From IMG/VR virus record IMGVR_UViG_3300027782_004173, positions 1-22,229 of that record: a stretch of DNA of 22,229 nucleotides. One strand, 5' to 3'. Positions 20,975-22,229 of this stretch are shown piece after piece. A program made the position numbers and the translations under genes. The stretch comes from a virus. The notes under the pieces are model-generated. The model did not search any database. It worked only from the letters and a program-made list of their open reading frames with translations, and was not told where the DNA came from. Numbering within the stretch: the first letter of the stretch is position 1; the number at the start of each line of letters is the position of its first letter.

Positions 20975-22229
20975 ATGACAAATTCAAACACACCGCTTCG
21001 TAAGCTAGAATCTATAGAGGCTGCTCTCAAAATACTAGCCTATAATACTGGAGGTGTTTTTCAGAATTCCGGAGTGCATGATAAAGATTTTAAAACCATA
21101 CAGAGTCTTGCAGATGCTCCTTATGCTTGGACAGTGAAGCAGGGCAGTCTAGCCACAATGTTCCTAAAGAGGTACAAAACACTTTTAGATAAATTTGGTT
21201 TTGACACCAATGAATTAATAAACAATCCTCGTTATGATCAACCATTTAGAACAATTAGCTTTGAAAAAAGCATAGATACCTTTGCAGCCGAAGACGGTAG
21301 AGAAGTGTTGGAGATGCGGTTTCCTTATAACGAGAAATTTATTGCATTGATAAGATGCCTTAAAAAGAAAACTCAAGAATTGGTTCCCATGCTGTATGAT
21401 GGCGAGACTAAAAAGTGGACCATGAACTACACCGACACAGTGGCCTACTATGCCACGCTGATTGCGGTGAGATATGATTTTAAAATACTCAACACAAAAA
21501 TACTAGATGACTACAAAGAGATTGCACAGGAAAAGAAAACATATCTACCCGTTGCTGCTGAGATAGATAACGATTGTATAAGATTAATTAATGCTCCCGA
21601 CTCGCTGATAGAATATTGGCAAGAACATTGCCAATCTTTATCATATCTTCAACAAAGAGATCAATTAAAACAATTTAATATTTCTCATGTTAGAAATACT
21701 TCTACACCTGCTGCAACCCTAGCAGAAAAAATAGCTTATGCATTGGATATTAATCTGTATGTGGATAGAAAAGTTTATGATAAAAAAACATTGTTAGAAG
21801 CAGTTATAGAACTAAATGACTTGCCAGCACTATGTCCGTTTAGCGGTGATGTACAATCCGGAGCAGAAATTATGTTGTTTCGAGACTGGTTAACAGCATT
21901 TGACTCTGTGGGCATATCGAGAGATACAATTTCTTTTGGTTTTGAATTTGATCCTCCGATTGACATTAGTGATCCAGAATTAGAACAATTTCCTACTGCT
22001 AATTTTGTTTATGGTGCAGATAGTTCCATGGAAGAACGAGCAAAGATATATGCTGATTGGAAAGAGATGCACGAATTAAGTGTTAGCAATCGTAAAATCA
22101 CTGCTGCAACTAAAATTATATTTGTTAGAAATAAAATACCAAGAACTCTACTAAAATCCGGGATACGACCCAAAGTAGCATTCATGCTGCAGGATTATCC
22201 CACATGGCCCTTGTCTACAAACACCCTGG
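20975..22229 (+). CDS. Large protein, N-terminal part, possible helicase
   Basis: An open frame runs from the ATG at 20975 to the right edge without a stop, giving 418 codons. The start context is CCAAAAA-ATG with no Shine-Dalgarno. Residues 1-90 are a mixed helical region. Around residue 110 a segment EVLEMRFPYNEKFIALIRCL, followed by KKWTMNYTDTVAYYA, resembles the HARP-like module (FPY..., KxW) found before the SNF2/DEAD helicase core in SMARCAL1-type proteins. The visible end (IIFVRNKIPRTLLKSG) does not reach any Walker A motif, so the assignment is tentative. In T4 the UvsW helicase gene lies near uvsY, but the order here is different. It could also be an unrelated phage-specific protein. 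The strong promoter supports expression. Confidence 0.75.
   Translation, partial: MTNSNTPLRKLESIEAALKILAYNTGGVFQNSGVHDKDFKTIQSLADAPYAWTVKQGSLATMFLKRYKTLLDKFGFDTNELINNPRYDQPFRTISFEKSIDTFAAEDGREVLEMRFPYNEKFIALIRCLKKKTQELVPMLYDGETKKWTMNYTDTVAYYATLIAVRYDFKILNTKILDDYKEIAQEKKTYLPVAAEIDNDCIRLINAPDSLIEYWQEHCQSLSYLQQRDQLKQFNISHVRNTSTPAATLAEKIAYALDINLYVDRKVYDKKTLLEAVIELNDLPALCPFSGDVQSGAEIMLFRDWLTAFDSVGISRDTISFGFEFDPPIDISDPELEQFPTANFVYGADSSMEERAKIYADWKEMHELSVSNRKITAATKIIFVRNKIPRTLLKSGIRPKVAFMLQDYPTWPLSTNTL

Noticed and set aside
1-22229. CRISPR array, tRNA genes, transposon or integrase
   Set aside because: No regularly spaced repeats, no gap large enough for a tRNA outside coding sequence except short A/T-rich spacers, and no transposase- or integrase-like product.

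Overview
The window looks like a piece of a large, AT-rich, strictly lytic contractile-tailed (T4-like) phage genome, probably marine. Genes are packed wall to wall: the longest gap is 73 bp, there are no tRNA or rRNA genes, and neighbours overlap by ATGA or TAATG. A UvsY-like recombination mediator is present, a perfect T4-type late promoter octamer occurs once, and the flanks carry small unknown phage genes, a SprT-like metalloprotein and the start of a large protein that may be a helicase. The host cannot be read from the sequence. Base composition and gene content fit phages of SAR11 or marine cyanobacteria, but that is inference.

Layout: (1) 1-1160, the tail of an unknown gene, a sigma70-type promoter, two small unknown genes and a uvsY-like gene. 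(2) 1144-7043, plus strand: HAD phosphatase, kinase/nucleotidyltransferase fusion, GT8-like glycosyltransferase, unknown gene, SAM methyltransferase, compact GDPD-like protein, then a tandem triplet of one glycosyltransferase-like family with a late promoter between copies one and two. (3) 7072-10731, minus strand: GT2-like transferase, SDR epimerase, FkbM methyltransferase, capsule-synthesis-like protein, SAM methyltransferase. (4) 10786-11868 plus, GT61; 11848-12603 minus, GT8-like. (5) 12650-20536, plus strand: two capsule-synthesis-like proteins, glutamine-dependent asparagine synthetase, then GT - GDP-mannose 4,6-dehydratase - GT, a third plus-strand capsule-like protein and a GNGPS-motif (DUF115/GT42-like) protein. 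(6) 20511-22229, SprT-like gene on the minus strand, divergent from a strongly promoted large gene that runs off the window.

The central 19 kb is a glycan island: about fourteen candidate glycosyltransferases, three methyltransferases, two nucleotide-sugar SDR enzymes, an amidotransferase and a sugar- or alcohol-activating fusion. I see no membrane protein, flippase, polymerase or initiating phosphoglycosyltransferase. A soluble pathway that decorates phage proteins or DNA, or one that feeds host lipid-linked glycans, is therefore more likely than a complete O-antigen system. Two families have expanded inside the island: the triplet at 4794-7043, and four capsule-like genes at 9425, 12650, 13455 and 18921. 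The block inversions suggest assembly from separate cassettes.
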